Shown here piece after piece: positions 1 to 10,431 of a stretch of DNA of 64,000 nucleotides (position 1 is its first letter; each line of letters begins with the position of its first letter). The stretch covers positions 1,110,151-1,174,150 of the forward strand of contig LNGK01000007.1 in the NCBI GenBank assembly GCA_001510575.1, in the 5' to 3' direction. The translations under genes and the position numbers were made by a program. A model generated the notes under the pieces. The model was not told where the DNA came from. It saw nothing but the letters and a program-made list of their open reading frames with translations, and made no database searches. Source of the DNA: Knoxdaviesia capensis (Eukaryota; Ascomycota; Sordariomycetes; Microascales; Gondwanamycetaceae).

Positions 1-189
1 GCGATTTTACACAAGAACCATTGTTGTTCATGCCGTGAAATATATCACACAACTGTCACAACCACGACTCGCGACACACAGCATCGAATAAGACCAAACA
101 AGCCAACATTGACCGAGCTTGCCGCGACAGCCTCTTGAGGCTTCCTCAACCACCAACACAACCACCCTTGACACACCTCCCCGCCGAAA

Positions 190-1188
190 ATGTCACAAGG
201 CCTATCAAACTACCTCGCAACACATTATCTCGTGGCCGATCCGAAGCCCGCGAAGAAGCGGAAGCGCAAGGATGGCGGCAAAGCTAGCGGCGGGCTGCTG
301 ATCACGGATGACGATGAGGCAGGCTGGAGCACACGAACCGGGACGGACACACCGGCCGACGACCCAGCCGACGAAGCGAATGCCACGATCGCCGGCGCCT
401 CCTCCGAATTCCGCAAAGCGAAGAAATCCGCGTGGAAGACCATCTCCGCGCGCGGCCCCGATACCAGCGGCGACGCGGCCGCCGACGCCATCCTCGCGCA
501 GGCGGCCGCCGAAGCCGATGCGCGGCGGGCCGAGGACGACGCACTCCCCGCGATCGACGACTCCGAGGTGGTGAAGATGAGCGACGGCACCCACGCCGGC
601 CTGCAGTCGGCGGACGCCATCGCGGCGCAGCTGAAGAAGCGCCAGCGCGAGGAGCGCGCCGAGCTCGAGAAGCTGCGGCACTCGGCGCGCGGCGAGGCGG
701 AGGAGACGGTGTACCGCGACGCGACGGGCCGGCGGGTCGATGTGGCGATGCGGCGCGCGGAGGCGCGGCGCGCGGCTGCTGAGGCGGGCGATGCCGAGCG
801 GCGGCGGGTGGAGGCGCTCAAGGGCGACGTGCAGCGCGAGGAGGCGGCGCGGCGGCGCGAGCGCCTGGAGGACGCGGCGCTGATGGCGGTGGCGCGGCAC
901 GCCGACGACGCGGAGATGAACGCGGAGCTGAAGGCGCAGGCGCGCTGGAACGACCCGATGGCGCAGTTCATGGCGGCCAAGACTGAGACCAAGACCGGTG
1001 CCAGGAAGGCGAACCGCGGACGGCCGGTGTGTGCGTTCCCGGCCCAGCCGAACCGGTACGGCATCAAGCCGGGGTACCGGTGGGATGGCGTTGATCGGGG
1101 AACGGGATTTGAAGCCGAGCGCTTCAAGGCTTTGAATCGGCGCGAGCGGAACAAGGGCTTGGAGTACTCGTGGCAGATGGATGAATAG
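190..1188 (+). CDS. BUD13: Pre-mRNA-splicing factor BUD13/Cwc26
   Basis: Single-exon gene, 332 aa. BUD13 (Cwc26 in fission yeast) is a subunit of the RES (retention and splicing) complex, with Pml1 and Snu17. It sits on the activated spliceosome in the nucleus and helps retain and splice pre-mRNA. Seen here: a basic N-terminal stretch (about residues 18-30), an acidic/alanine-rich middle, the family motif DGTHAGLQSAD near residue 132, a long charged Arg/Glu/Ala helix, and the strongly conserved C-terminal block WNDPMAQF ... NRYGIKPGYRWDGVDRGTGFE ending near SWQMDE. The C-terminal block is the diagnostic part of the family. The start at 190 gives the usual N-terminus (SNYLATHYL). The gene is GC-rich, so the antisense strand is also open; that is a shadow. 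It converges on the TFIIF alpha gene with about 390 bp between the stop codons. Confidence 0.95.
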   Translation: MSQGLSNYLATHYLVADPKPAKKRKRKDGGKASGGLLITDDDEAGWSTRTGTDTPADDPADEANATIAGASSEFRKAKKSAWKTISARGPDTSGDAAADAILAQAAAEADARRAEDDALPAIDDSEVVKMSDGTHAGLQSADAIAAQLKKRQREERAELEKLRHSARGEAEETVYRDATGRRVDVAMRRAEARRAAAEAGDAERRRVEALKGDVQREEAARRRERLEDAALMAVARHADDAEMNAELKAQARWNDPMAQFMAAKTETKTGARKANRGRPVCAFPAQPNRYGIKPGYRWDGVDRGTGFEAERFKALNRRERNKGLEYSWQMDE

Positions 1189-1575
1189 ACAGACACTCAC
1201 TACACTACCTTAACGACTTGCGTGCATTGATGCATGCGCTGATTGTATCCATTTCACACACATAACGAAGAAATAGACACATGGCATGGAAAAGTCTTCA
1301 TGATACCCTTAAGAAAAGTCCAGTGGGATTTTATTTTCTCCATAAACTAAAGCCGCCGTTGCTTTCTGCCTTATTTCATCATCTAAAAGTAGGTATTCCC
1401 ACCCAAATCAATCGAGAGACTATTAAAAAAAACCCCCCCAGCCCCCTCCCAATTGCTTCAAACCAGATACACAAAACCCAGAAATTGGGGTTGAAAAGGA
1501 GCCGTATCCGTCCTGTAATGGTGCATAGAGAATGAACAAACTGGGAGGGGGAAAAAGAAAGAAAGCAGAAGAAAT
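1189..1575. other. Convergent 3' region between BUD13 and TFIIF alpha
   Basis: About 390 bp between two convergent stop codons. It contains A-rich and C-rich runs (about 1425-1450) and presumably both 3' UTRs. I see no coding signal. Confidence 0.6.
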
Positions 1576-3873
1576 TTACGCCTTCCGGCGCAGCAGCTTG
1601 TCCGCCCCGTAAAGACAGTTCTTCTTGACCAACAGGATCCAGTCGCTCCGCTTCATCTTGGGCGGCTCCTCACCGACACGGTCACTGAAGAGCTTGAGGA
1701 AGTTGAGAATGGTGATTCCCTCGGGCGGGTCGGGAAGCGCAGCCACAATCTCCCAGTCCTCAATAATTGCCTGAGCCGGCGTGGCGCTGGGGCTGGCGGC
1801 TTTGGAGTCTCCGGAGGCTGTACGGGGTATGGCTGTTAGTTTGAAGTGATCTTGGATGTGTAGATGTGAGTGGGTGAGTGAGGCTATATCTTACCATTCG
1901 CGGGGACGGGGCTACCGGCACGCGAGCCCGTGGGAGTTCCCTTGGCCGCCGATCCCATCAGCTTCACCTTGGTCTTGCGGGGCGCGCCGTCGGACATTTC
2001 GCCGGCCGTGGCCTCACCATCGCTCATCGAGCCGGCACCGGCGCGACCGGCCTTGCGGCGGGCAGCGGCGGAAGTGGCCATAACCAGAGGGGTCGACGAC
2101 CGGCTCTGGCCGGCGGTGGGGCTAACGGCGGCCGTCTTCATCTTCTTCCGCGTAGACTCATTTCCACTAGATTCGGACAACGTTGGAGATCCGGGACGCT
2201 TGAGCGTCTTGGTCTTCTTGGAAGGAGCGGCGGCTTCGGCCTTCTTCGACTTGGTGGGAGTGTTGGAGCCCTTGGTAACCGCTCCCGACGCCGGCTTGTC
2301 CTTTCCGTCGGCCGACTCCTTATCCTTATCTTTGCCATCGGCCTTGGCTTTATCGTCTTCGTCTGACTTGGGAGCCGGCTCGTCCTCGTCTTCTTCATCG
2401 GAATCTTCGTCGCCCTGTGGATAGAGAGAGAAAGTGGAGCGGTTAGTATGGGGAGAATTTTGCGTACGTGCTTGGAGTAGGAAAGAACAGCAGGCTTACC
2501 GATCGTTGGGCCATGAAGGGATCGCTATCCGAGTCGTCCGACTCGATGGCATTCTCGTTGGCGCGCTTCAAGAAAGTGCGCTTTAGCTTGCGGCTATGCT
2601 CTTTCTTGAGCGACTCCTCCAGCAGCTCCAGACGCTCCTTGACGTCCACATCCTGCTCATCACCATCACCAAAGAGATTCGCGCCGAGCTGGTTCTTGCG
2701 GACTCGTTCATTGGCGATCTTCACGTCTTCGTCATCGGCTTCCATGAAGCCTGCAGCCTCGTCGTCGTCCTGGAACTCATCGCCAGGGTCCATGTCGACT
2801 TCGTCGTACTCCCGGGTTTCGCCGGCGGTCTGGGCGCGGCTGGCATTGCGCACAAATGCCGGGGCATTGCGGCTGCGCCAATCAGACAGCGTTCTCTGCT
2901 TCTCCTCGCGCTGGACTTCGTTCTTCATCATCCATCGGCTGATGTTGACCTGCTTGCGCATGAAGGTCTCGGCCTCTTCGGCAGTGTAGGGGGTGAACGG
3001 AGGCTTCGAGGTAAACTTGTACCATTTTTCAAGGGGGATCATGCGAAACTTGTGCCCATCTATGACCAAGGCGACATTCGCCTCCGAGAGAACGCGTTCG
3101 TACGAGCCCACCCACACGTTCTTGCCATCGGCATCCTCCAGGTGCCAAGGAAGAGCCTCGTCGTAGCGGAGGTCGGACTCTTTCTTGCCCTCCTGGGTGC
3201 GAGGCAGGCGGTTGAGGTTGATCTTCTCCTGGGGTTTCTGCTTCTGATTTTTGGGAGGCTTCGGGTCCTTGGCCGAGGGGGCGATCTTGGCCTGGTCGAT
3301 GGCGCGCTGGGCGTCGCGCTCCTGCTTTAGCTGGGCAAGACGCTCAGCCTCTTTCTCATCGACCTGGCGCGGGGCCGGGGTAGGGACAGCGGGCTCTTCC
3401 TTGACGGGAACGGCGCGGCCGGGGGGAGGCTGTCGGGGATCGCGACGATGGAGGGACACGGGGCGCGTAAACTCGTCTTGGTTAAGGAGATCGACGGTCT
3501 TGGAGTCGTCGGCGCCGGTCGTCTTGGAGAATCGCATCAGATGGATGCGCATGCCCTCACGCAGGGCGCGTTTGGTGGTGACAATTGGGTAGTCGGTGTA
3601 CTCCTTGGGGGGAGGACCAGACCAGCCGCCGTATTGCTTTCGGCGCTTTTCGAGGTCGTCGAGAGAGGGAACGGCGCTGACCACGGGGGTTGAGGTGTTG
3701 GCGATGCGCTGATGGCCGATTTGGCGGGGAGGACCGACACCGGGACGCTTGATGGGGACCATAGGATCGACCGGGCGCGGGCGGCGGAAGACGCGACGAA
3801 CGGGCTGGCCGGGCGGTCCCGAAGGAGGCCGGTCGCCATTCGGAGGAGGGTTGGGCGCTTGAGGGGCACTCAT
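1576..3873 (-). CDS. TFG1: Transcription initiation factor IIF subunit alpha (TFG1/Rap74)
   Basis: Three exons on the minus strand: 3873-2500, 2414-1895 and 1817-1576. The introns (2415-2499, 1818-1894) have GTAAG donors and CACAG/TACAG acceptors. The product is 711 aa. TFIIF alpha pairs with TFIIF beta, binds RNA polymerase II, and acts in pre-initiation complex assembly, start-site choice and early elongation. Seen: a Pro/Arg-rich N-terminus; the conserved dimerisation block with LPWHLEDADGKNVWVGSYE (about residues 238-258) followed by FRMIPLEKWYKF; a long Asp/Glu/Lys/Ser-rich disordered centre; and a C-terminal winged helix (EDWEIVAALPDPPEGI ... LLVKKNCLYGADKLLRRKA) ending at the stop. Length fits filamentous-fungal homologues. 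All three exons join in frame without adjustment, which supports the borders. Confidence 0.93.
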
Positions 3874-6026
3874 TGTCGATGGCTAAGTTAAAGAGGGTAG
3901 TAAAAGTCGTAGGTAAGAAAAAGAAGGTGGGTGTGAATGGGTGTCGAGAGGAGAGGAGAGAGAATGTGTGTTTGTGCGAGAGAGAAGAGATTGATGGGGG
4001 AGAAGAGAGGATAGGAGAGGTTGGGAGAGGCGGTTCGATTTGAAGATGTCGAGAACAGGAGCAGGGAATGGAATGATGTGAGAGACAATATCCGGATGGC
4101 CGTTGGTGAAGAGGTCAAATCAACAACCAACGGAGACCGGAGACTGGAGAAGGTGGCAAACGTTCCAATCGGGGCCGGAAACACCGCGAAAGGCGGAGAT
4201 GGCAACGATTGGAACAAACGGAGAATGACGGAATAAGGGACGATGATAGAGGGAGAATTGGAGGTGATGGAAGAAGGAGAAAACAGGAAGAAAAAAAGAA
4301 GAGGAAGAAAGACACGAAGAATATAAGACGTCAATCACAAAGAAACAACGATTTGCTGCTGATTACGGAGAAAAGAGATGAAAAAACAAAAGATAGCTTC
4401 AATCACCAAAAATCAAATCAAAGAGACTTGTAAAATCAGGCAGGATGGAATTGGGTGACTAATCTTTTTTTTTTGGGGGGGGGGGAGGTTTGGTTGCGGC
4501 TTGTAGCGGGAAGGTGCACTTTTAGGGAGTTGGTGCGGGGGCTTTGGCGGTAAACTCTGCTAACTTACAGGTGCTGGGGCCCCTATAAATTGAACCTTCG
4601 CGGTCTTTTGCCGCTTTTGGCAGAGCAGATGCGGGCTGGCGCGCGGCTGGCCAGATTGCAACAAACGAGTTATGCGTCAATCCGACGTAACAGCTGGTCA
4701 AGACAGAGGAAGGAGCGGCACGATTAGCTGATAGGGACTTAACGGGGTTGCAGCTAGTCGTGCATTGGGCAGAAACGAGGGCCGGCACTCGAGATATACA
4801 GACAGGTATGTATGCCTTCACCCAATTGCCATATGCAGTAATCCGAGTCTGTAAGTCATGCATCTAAGCTGCATATTCATCTAACCAGTTCTTGCCCTCA
4901 ACTGATTCTGACCTGCACCTGCCAGTTCACCATGCCCTGCTACTTCAGTATATATAGATATCTCTGGTCTCTGCATGTAGGAATAGTTTCAGCCCTGGGA
5001 TGTTTGTAATATCTTCTTCTTCTTCTTAATTTATTCTTTTCATCAAGGGAACATCATCTGAGCACTCTTTGTTCCATCTCGTATATAGTCTCTCTTTTAT
5101 CTCTTATCTGCTTGCTTCTATCAGGAATCCTAGAGTTATTGTTCTCTCATTCACATTCTTTCGAGTTGTCTTCACCCTATATGTCCCGACATTATTTGCT
5201 ATGAATTCAACATATAGAGAGCTCTAGAGGCCAAGCTTCGACTTTGCTGGGGGAGCTATATGTGACCTGAGAGTCGGATCGAGCAGAATCAGGTCTCTGG
5301 GTCTCTTGCTGTCTCTTTCTCTCTCTCGGAACTGCTGATTCCCTCTGGAGGTAGGTAAGTCCATGATTACGGTGATGATCGCGGTGGTGATGGCTGGTAT
5401 AAGAGACAAGACACACGTCTCTCCTCCTCTCCAGACACTCTTGAGCAGCTCATATATGGATGGAGTAGACCAGAGTCACATTCCCAGAGGTCCCTCTCAG
5501 CTTTTCCCCACCCAAAATACCCCTGACACTGCTTCATCTACTCATATCGGAGCATGGGTGTGTGCGCCAGAAAAGCCAGCAACAGGGGACGGAAAAAGTG
5601 CTCGAATCTGGGCTCTAACTGGCCACTTTTCTGGTGTGTGTACATGGTACAGCCGCCAAAAAGAAAAAAAGGTTGACGTGAACCGCGCTTAAGCGGTACA
5701 GGAACAGTCTCAAACAAAACGCCATTCCAACGAAGCGACACCTCCAAGCAAACAATTCACCATCCCTCGAGCAAACAACCTCCATCTCCCTTTCGGCCTT
5801 GACCATTCCACACGAGAAGAATTCAGCCCCAACGTCTGAGAGATATATTTAGACCTCGATACCGAGCTCGGAAACAAATAAACACGCAGAGGATTCTCTC
5901 TCTCAGCCAAAACGATCCCTCTATTTTCATCTATGTATATTTATTTTCCCATCCCCATCCCATCCTCTCCAAAATTCAGTGCCATGCTGCACACTTTTGA
6001 TCCGGTAGCCAGCGTCAGTCTCTCTC
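3874..6026. other. Divergent intergenic region, TFIIF alpha / Cid1-like
   Basis: About 2.15 kb shared by two divergently transcribed genes. It holds a purine-rich stretch next to the TFIIF start (3890-4330), a T8/G11 homopolymer junction (about 4465-4486), CT-rich tracts around 5290-5340, and the probable long leader of the Cid1-like gene (about 5700-6026). Small ORFs here look random. I recognise no RNA gene. Confidence 0.5.
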
Positions 6027-9000
6027 ATGGATCACCGAACCGGCATCAATTCCGGCCGGCCTTCCGGCTTAAACCGGCCGAGGCCGCTGGGTCTCGAGTC
6101 CCAGTTCGCCAGCCTTAACATGTCCTCGAACTCGCAACAATCCCCCGCGAACAACCATGTCTCGATGCCGCAATCGGCTCCGTTGCTCTCTCACCACCCG
6201 AATTCCATGAGCTTCAACAGCCCCGGCGATTCGGTCCCCCCCAATGGCGGTGTCGCAATCAATGGCTCTCTCCCCGACCCGATGTCTGTCGGTCCGTCGC
6301 CGTCCGAGGCCTACGCTGTGCCTGTCGATCAGCTGGCCTCTCCACCGTCGCAACTCCAATCCCAGCCATCTCCGCGAATGGGCCGCCGTCGCCTCAACCA
6401 AGCCCAGCGTCGGCAGATGAGCGCCCAACTCTCCATCCCCGTCGATCCCCGCCCCCAATTCGTGCCTCAAGGGCCGTACTCGGCGCGACCCTACACCGGG
6501 CCCGGCAGTCATCATCATCATAACAATAGCGGCAGCCACTTCAGCCCGGGACACATGAACAATCACCACAATTACCAGCCGTCGCATCACCACCAACAAT
6601 TCTCTCACCAATCCTCCCAACAGACTCCTCCGGGCTTCCCGCCGCATCACCAGTCTCAACAATATCCCCCCATGCGTTCTCAGTTTCCCTCTCAAGTCTA
6701 CAACAACCAACAACAACCCGTCCGCTCCCCCGCCTATCCTCCGTCACACCAGCAGCAACAACAGTCCCCCAACTTTCCTCTCCATGCGTCTCAGCAACAG
6801 TCGCCGGCATCCCCGTGGCCGACCCTGCAGAATCCACACTACAACATGTCTCAGGCCCCGGCTTCGGCCACCCTACCTTCGTTTTCCTCCTCCGCCAACG
6901 GGAGTGGTGGACCGTATAGCAATGGTAACCGCGGGCCGGGGAGCTATCACTTGGCGCGGCGTCCGAACCTGTCCGCCGACTCTGTTCAGTTCCTGCAGTC
7001 TTCCCCCACCGCTGCCCATCAGCCCTTTGCGCCGCCCCTGCCTCCGGGCTTTCATGATAAGCCCCGCGAAGACCACGCTCGCCATCAGCACCGCCACACC
7101 CAGGACGGCAGCTTCAACTTGCCCGCACCTCCCCCTGACAAGATGGCCGTCATGCTGGACAATCTATGCGCTACCATTCTCGCTGACGCCGAGATTGATC
7201 CCCAGGAGATTGCTAGAAAAGAGGCCTTCCGCGTTGTGCTGGAAACCATTTGCCGCGATGTCATTTCTAAACACGAGAGAGGCGTCAATGGCCTTCACGA
7301 CTTTCCTGAAGCCTCTGTCCAGCTGAAATGCTTTGGAAGTTTGGCCTCGGGCTTTGCTACAAAGACGTCCGACATGGACCTGGGCCTCTTTTCTCCTCAC
7401 AGCGCCATCCAGCCCGACGAAGCAACTTCCCCTATTCCTCGAATCATCGAGCGTGCCTTTCTTGACGCTGGCCTGGGGGCCCGACTCCTAGCCCGCGCAA
7501 GAGTGCCTATTATCAAGCTCTGTGAAAGCCCACCTGATGACCTCCGGGGCCGACTTTTGAAGGAGCGCGAGAAGTGGGAGAAGGGCGTGGGCTTGGATCT
7601 GCCCGGAGATGCCCAAGACCTAGATGACGATGATGCCGATGCTGAGCCCGAAGGTGAGGCCGACGTCGACGAGCCTTCTCCCTTCAAGCCGATGGGCACT
7701 CTTCCCCTCCCCGACACCGTCGTTGACTCATCACCCGGATCATCACCATCGCCTTCCCCGTCAGCAAGTCCCAAGCGCCATAAAAAGCAGATCAGCCAAG
7801 AGCGCATAATCGAACTGGCCAACGCTTTTACCTCTTTCCGCCAGGGCCACCACCAGTCTATCAGTTCATACTACAGCTCGCTGAGGAGACAGTTCCTTCA
7901 TATCAACGGCCGGGATCTGAACTCTACCGCCCAACATGCCACCGGGGATACCGACCTGTGGGCTGTGTCTAGCTTTTGCCAGGCGTTTATCAACGGTCTT
8001 CGGGACCCAGCGCTGAAAGCCCGACTGCAAAACCATAACTATACGAAGTTCCCCCGCAAATCTACCCCGTCGGCGCGCATCATCCCGAATGTTGTGCACT
8101 TGCTTGTCGATGGCGAAAACACGTTGATGCTGTGGGAAACCCGGGATGTGTTTGAACCCACGGAAGATATGGACTCGCGAGCGGAGGCCGCCTTTTGGAG
8201 CTGGAATCAGTCGCATATCCAACAGGCCTCGGAGAAGTGCGGCTCGGTGTACATGAAAGAGCTCCAGGCCAATCTTGGCCGATTCAAAAAGTCGTTGTCG
8301 GTGCAATTTGCCCTCCACGAACAAAGCCAGAACGACGGCGCATCGCTATATTGCGCGCGGATGAAATCGCTGGCTGCCGAGCTATCTACGAGACGCACTT
8401 CCGCGCAGCTACGACAGAACATCATCCGGAGATTTGTTCGGGGCATATACTCCGAGTCGATGAGAGAGGCGGTGCATGAGTTTGTTGAGTCGAACCCTGG
8501 AGTGACCCTGGGGGCTGCGATTCTCCGGTTCAAATCCCTACAGTCGGCTCTGGATCTTGAGCGCATCGCTTCCCGCCAGGCGGCCACTCTTACAGACGGC
8601 CTGAAATCCGACATTGCGGCATACGCAGCCATTCTCCGGCGGCCGTTGACGTATGTCAGCCCGGCTGACGGTGGCGGGAACGGCAATTCCTTTGGGGGAA
8701 GCTTCAGTCTTCCATTGGAGCGTGACGAAGTGGCTTTGGTTAAGCGGCTCATCGCTGGCGAAGTGCTACCGATCATGCCACCTAAAGACCGGGCTCGGAA
8801 TGCGCTCGAGTTTCCGGAGAACGGCATTGGCGTGCAGTGTGACATCAACGTATCGGCGCATCTCGGCCTCCAGAACAGTGAGCTCCTGCGGTGCTACTCT
8901 CTGACCGACTCCCGAGTGCGACCCCTGGTGCTCTTTGTCAAACACTGGGCCAAGGTGCGACAGATCAACTCGCCGTACCGAGGCACTCTCAGCAGCTACG

Positions 9001-9854
9001 GATACGTGCTGATGATGCTGCACTACCTGGTGAACGTTGCCCAGCCGTTTGTGTGTCCGAATCTGCAGAATCTCGCTCCGCATCCTTCGACGTATCCAGA
9101 AGACCAGTACGAGGGGAAAGTCACATGCAAGGGTCGGGATGTGCAGTTCTGGCGGGACGAGGTGCAGATTCGCCAGCTGGCCAACGAGAACATGCTCAAT
9201 AAGAACACACAGTCGCTGGGCCAGCTGCTGTGTGGATTCTTCGAGTACTATGCGCGGATGGGCCAGCTGTGTACCTCACAGCATGCCGGCTTCGACTGGG
9301 GACGCGAAGTGTTGAGTCTGCGGACGTGTCCGGGCGGCCGGCTGCTGAAGCAGGACAAGGGCTGGACCGGAGCCAAGACCGAGCTCATGGCTGAGACAGA
9401 GGGATTTTCGGCCACAGCCACCGGGATCAGCAACTCGCCGGGGAGCCCACACCACACAAAATCGAATTCCTCGGCGTCGGGCAGTGGCGTGCAGCCCCCG
9501 ATGACGCCCGGGCCGGCGCCGCGGATCCGCAGAGGCAGCGAGGCGGCGGGGACCGCTACCGCCCAGTTCAAGGAGGTGCGCCATCGCTACTTGTTTGCAA
9601 TTGAGGATCCGTTTGAGCACGACCACAACGTGGCTCGGACCGTCACACATAACGGCATCGTATCGATCCGGGACGAGTTCCGCCGGGCGTGGGCGATCAT
9701 CCAAAGAGCCAGCCAGGGCCAGCAGCATGCCGAGTTGCTGGAGGAGAAGCCGGCGGTGGACCACGGCGGGCCGGGCGCGGCCGGGGCTCAGCGGTCGGCC
9801 GAGCATTTCGCACGGGAAGTGCTTCTTGAGTTTCACGGGCGGGTTCGGCGGTAA
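6027..9854 (+). CDS. Cid1/CutA-type non-canonical poly(A)/poly(U) polymerase with a large insert
   Basis: Single exon, 1275 aa. It belongs to the polymerase-beta superfamily of terminal nucleotidyltransferases (Cid1; CutA/CutB of Aspergillus), which add U/C/A tails to RNA 3' ends and mark mRNAs for decapping and decay. Residues 1-370 are disordered and rich in Gln, Pro, His and Ser. The catalytic domain starts near 372. It has the GS helix motif at G437-S438 and the metal-binding pair D449 and D451 (SDMDLGLF). The third aspartate is D939 (QCDINVS). Next come the central/PAP-associated domain (about 960-1080) and the terminal block FAIEDPFEHDHNVAR (about 1190). The 488 residues between D451 and D939 are far more than the roughly 60 of minimal Cid1. 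They hold two helical modules (about 592-715 and 737-855) that look like retrotransposon gag. The start is uncertain: M1 is preceded by an overlapping out-of-frame uORF, and an in-frame Met lies at 6120. UTP versus other nucleotide preference cannot be read from sequence. Confidence 0.9.
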   Translation: MDHRTGINSGRPSGLNRPRPLGLESQFASLNMSSNSQQSPANNHVSMPQSAPLLSHHPNSMSFNSPGDSVPPNGGVAINGSLPDPMSVGPSPSEAYAVPVDQLASPPSQLQSQPSPRMGRRRLNQAQRRQMSAQLSIPVDPRPQFVPQGPYSARPYTGPGSHHHHNNSGSHFSPGHMNNHHNYQPSHHHQQFSHQSSQQTPPGFPPHHQSQQYPPMRSQFPSQVYNNQQQPVRSPAYPPSHQQQQQSPNFPLHASQQQSPASPWPTLQNPHYNMSQAPASATLPSFSSSANGSGGPYSNGNRGPGSYHLARRPNLSADSVQFLQSSPTAAHQPFAPPLPPGFHDKPREDHARHQHRHTQDGSFNLPAPPPDKMAVMLDNLCATILADAEIDPQEIARKEAFRVVLETICRDVISKHERGVNGLHDFPEASVQLKCFGSLASGFATKTSDMDLGLFSPHSAIQPDEATSPIPRIIERAFLDAGLGARLLARARVPIIKLCESPPDDLRGRLLKEREKWEKGVGLDLPGDAQDLDDDDADAEPEGEADVDEPSPFKPMGTLPLPDTVVDSSPGSSPSPSPSASPKRHKKQISQERIIELANAFTSFRQGHHQSISSYYSSLRRQFLHINGRDLNSTAQHATGDTDLWAVSSFCQAFINGLRDPALKARLQNHNYTKFPRKSTPSARIIPNVVHLLVDGENTLMLWETRDVFEPTEDMDSRAEAAFWSWNQSHIQQASEKCGSVYMKELQANLGRFKKSLSVQFALHEQSQNDGASLYCARMKSLAAELSTRRTSAQLRQNIIRRFVRGIYSESMREAVHEFVESNPGVTLGAAILRFKSLQSALDLERIASRQAATLTDGLKSDIAAYAAILRRPLTYVSPADGGGNGNSFGGSFSLPLERDEVALVKRLIAGEVLPIMPPKDRARNALEFPENGIGVQCDINVSAHLGLQNSELLRCYSLTDSRVRPLVLFVKHWAKVRQINSPYRGTLSSYGYVLMMLHYLVNVAQPFVCPNLQNLAPHPSTYPEDQYEGKVTCKGRDVQFWRDEVQIRQLANENMLNKNTQSLGQLLCGFFEYYARMGQLCTSQHAGFDWGREVLSLRTCPGGRLLKQDKGWTGAKTELMAETEGFSATATGISNSPGSPHHTKSNSSASGSGVQPPMTPGPAPRIRRGSEAAGTATAQFKEVRHRYLFAIEDPFEHDHNVARTVTHNGIVSIRDEFRRAWAIIQRASQGQQHAELLEEKPAVDHGGPGAAGAQRSAEHFAREVLLEFHGRVRR

Positions 9855-10431
9855 CTGGAAAAAAGGGTGGCGGTGCATTTGGGGACAGCATGTGTGTGTG
9901 TGTGTCTGTGATTCTTGGTGCATGGAGAAGGGGGGGATTGGCTTCTGCCGTGGGATTTGGGTAGTGTCTGGGACCAGGGGCTTTTTGCCATGTCATTTTC
10001 TTGTTCCTTTGCTTCTTTTTTCTTTCTTTCTTCACCTGTGTCTTCTAATTCAAGCCCTTTTTTATTTCTCTTTGTTTGGTCTTGGAGAAGGAGTATCTAC
10101 TCTAGTCTTCCACCCGATCTTCTTTTGTCGATGATTGCAAGTGTGTATGAATGATATAGGATTCTTTGTTACTTCCACAGCCCTCTTTTTGCATGGTCTG
10201 TGAGTCTTTGGGATTGTTCTCTTGAGCCTGGTAGCCTGTGAGTTTCTTTGTTTGCTTGAAGAGAAAATAGAAACTTGACTATCCTTTGTTTGGAAGAGGA
10301 AGAGGGATAGTAATGCAATATATATCTGGTGGGTTGCCCCCCTCACGAGGAAGAGTCGGGTTTTTCGATCTATTCTTGGGGTCTACTATCACCTGTATTG
10401 TTACCATCATATCAACTTCACATATTATACC
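9855..10431. other. Intergenic, 3' of Cid1-like and 5' of OTU-like gene
   Basis: About 580 bp. It contains a GT repeat (9892-9906) and T-rich stretches (10010-10080), probably 3' UTR followed by the promoter of the next gene. No coding signal. Confidence 0.5.

Noticed and set aside
205..1200. 331-codon antisense ORF over BUD13
   Set aside because: The BUD13 frame has all family motifs; the reverse ORF is Arg/Leu/His-rich filler produced by the high GC content of the sense codons.
2468..3330. Plus-strand ORFs inside TFIIF alpha
   Set aside because: Opposite-strand shadows of the TFIIF coding exons.
6069..6716. 215-codon minus ORF over the Cid1-like N-terminus
   Set aside because: It mirrors low-complexity Gln/Pro/His codons of the sense gene; no start context or domain.
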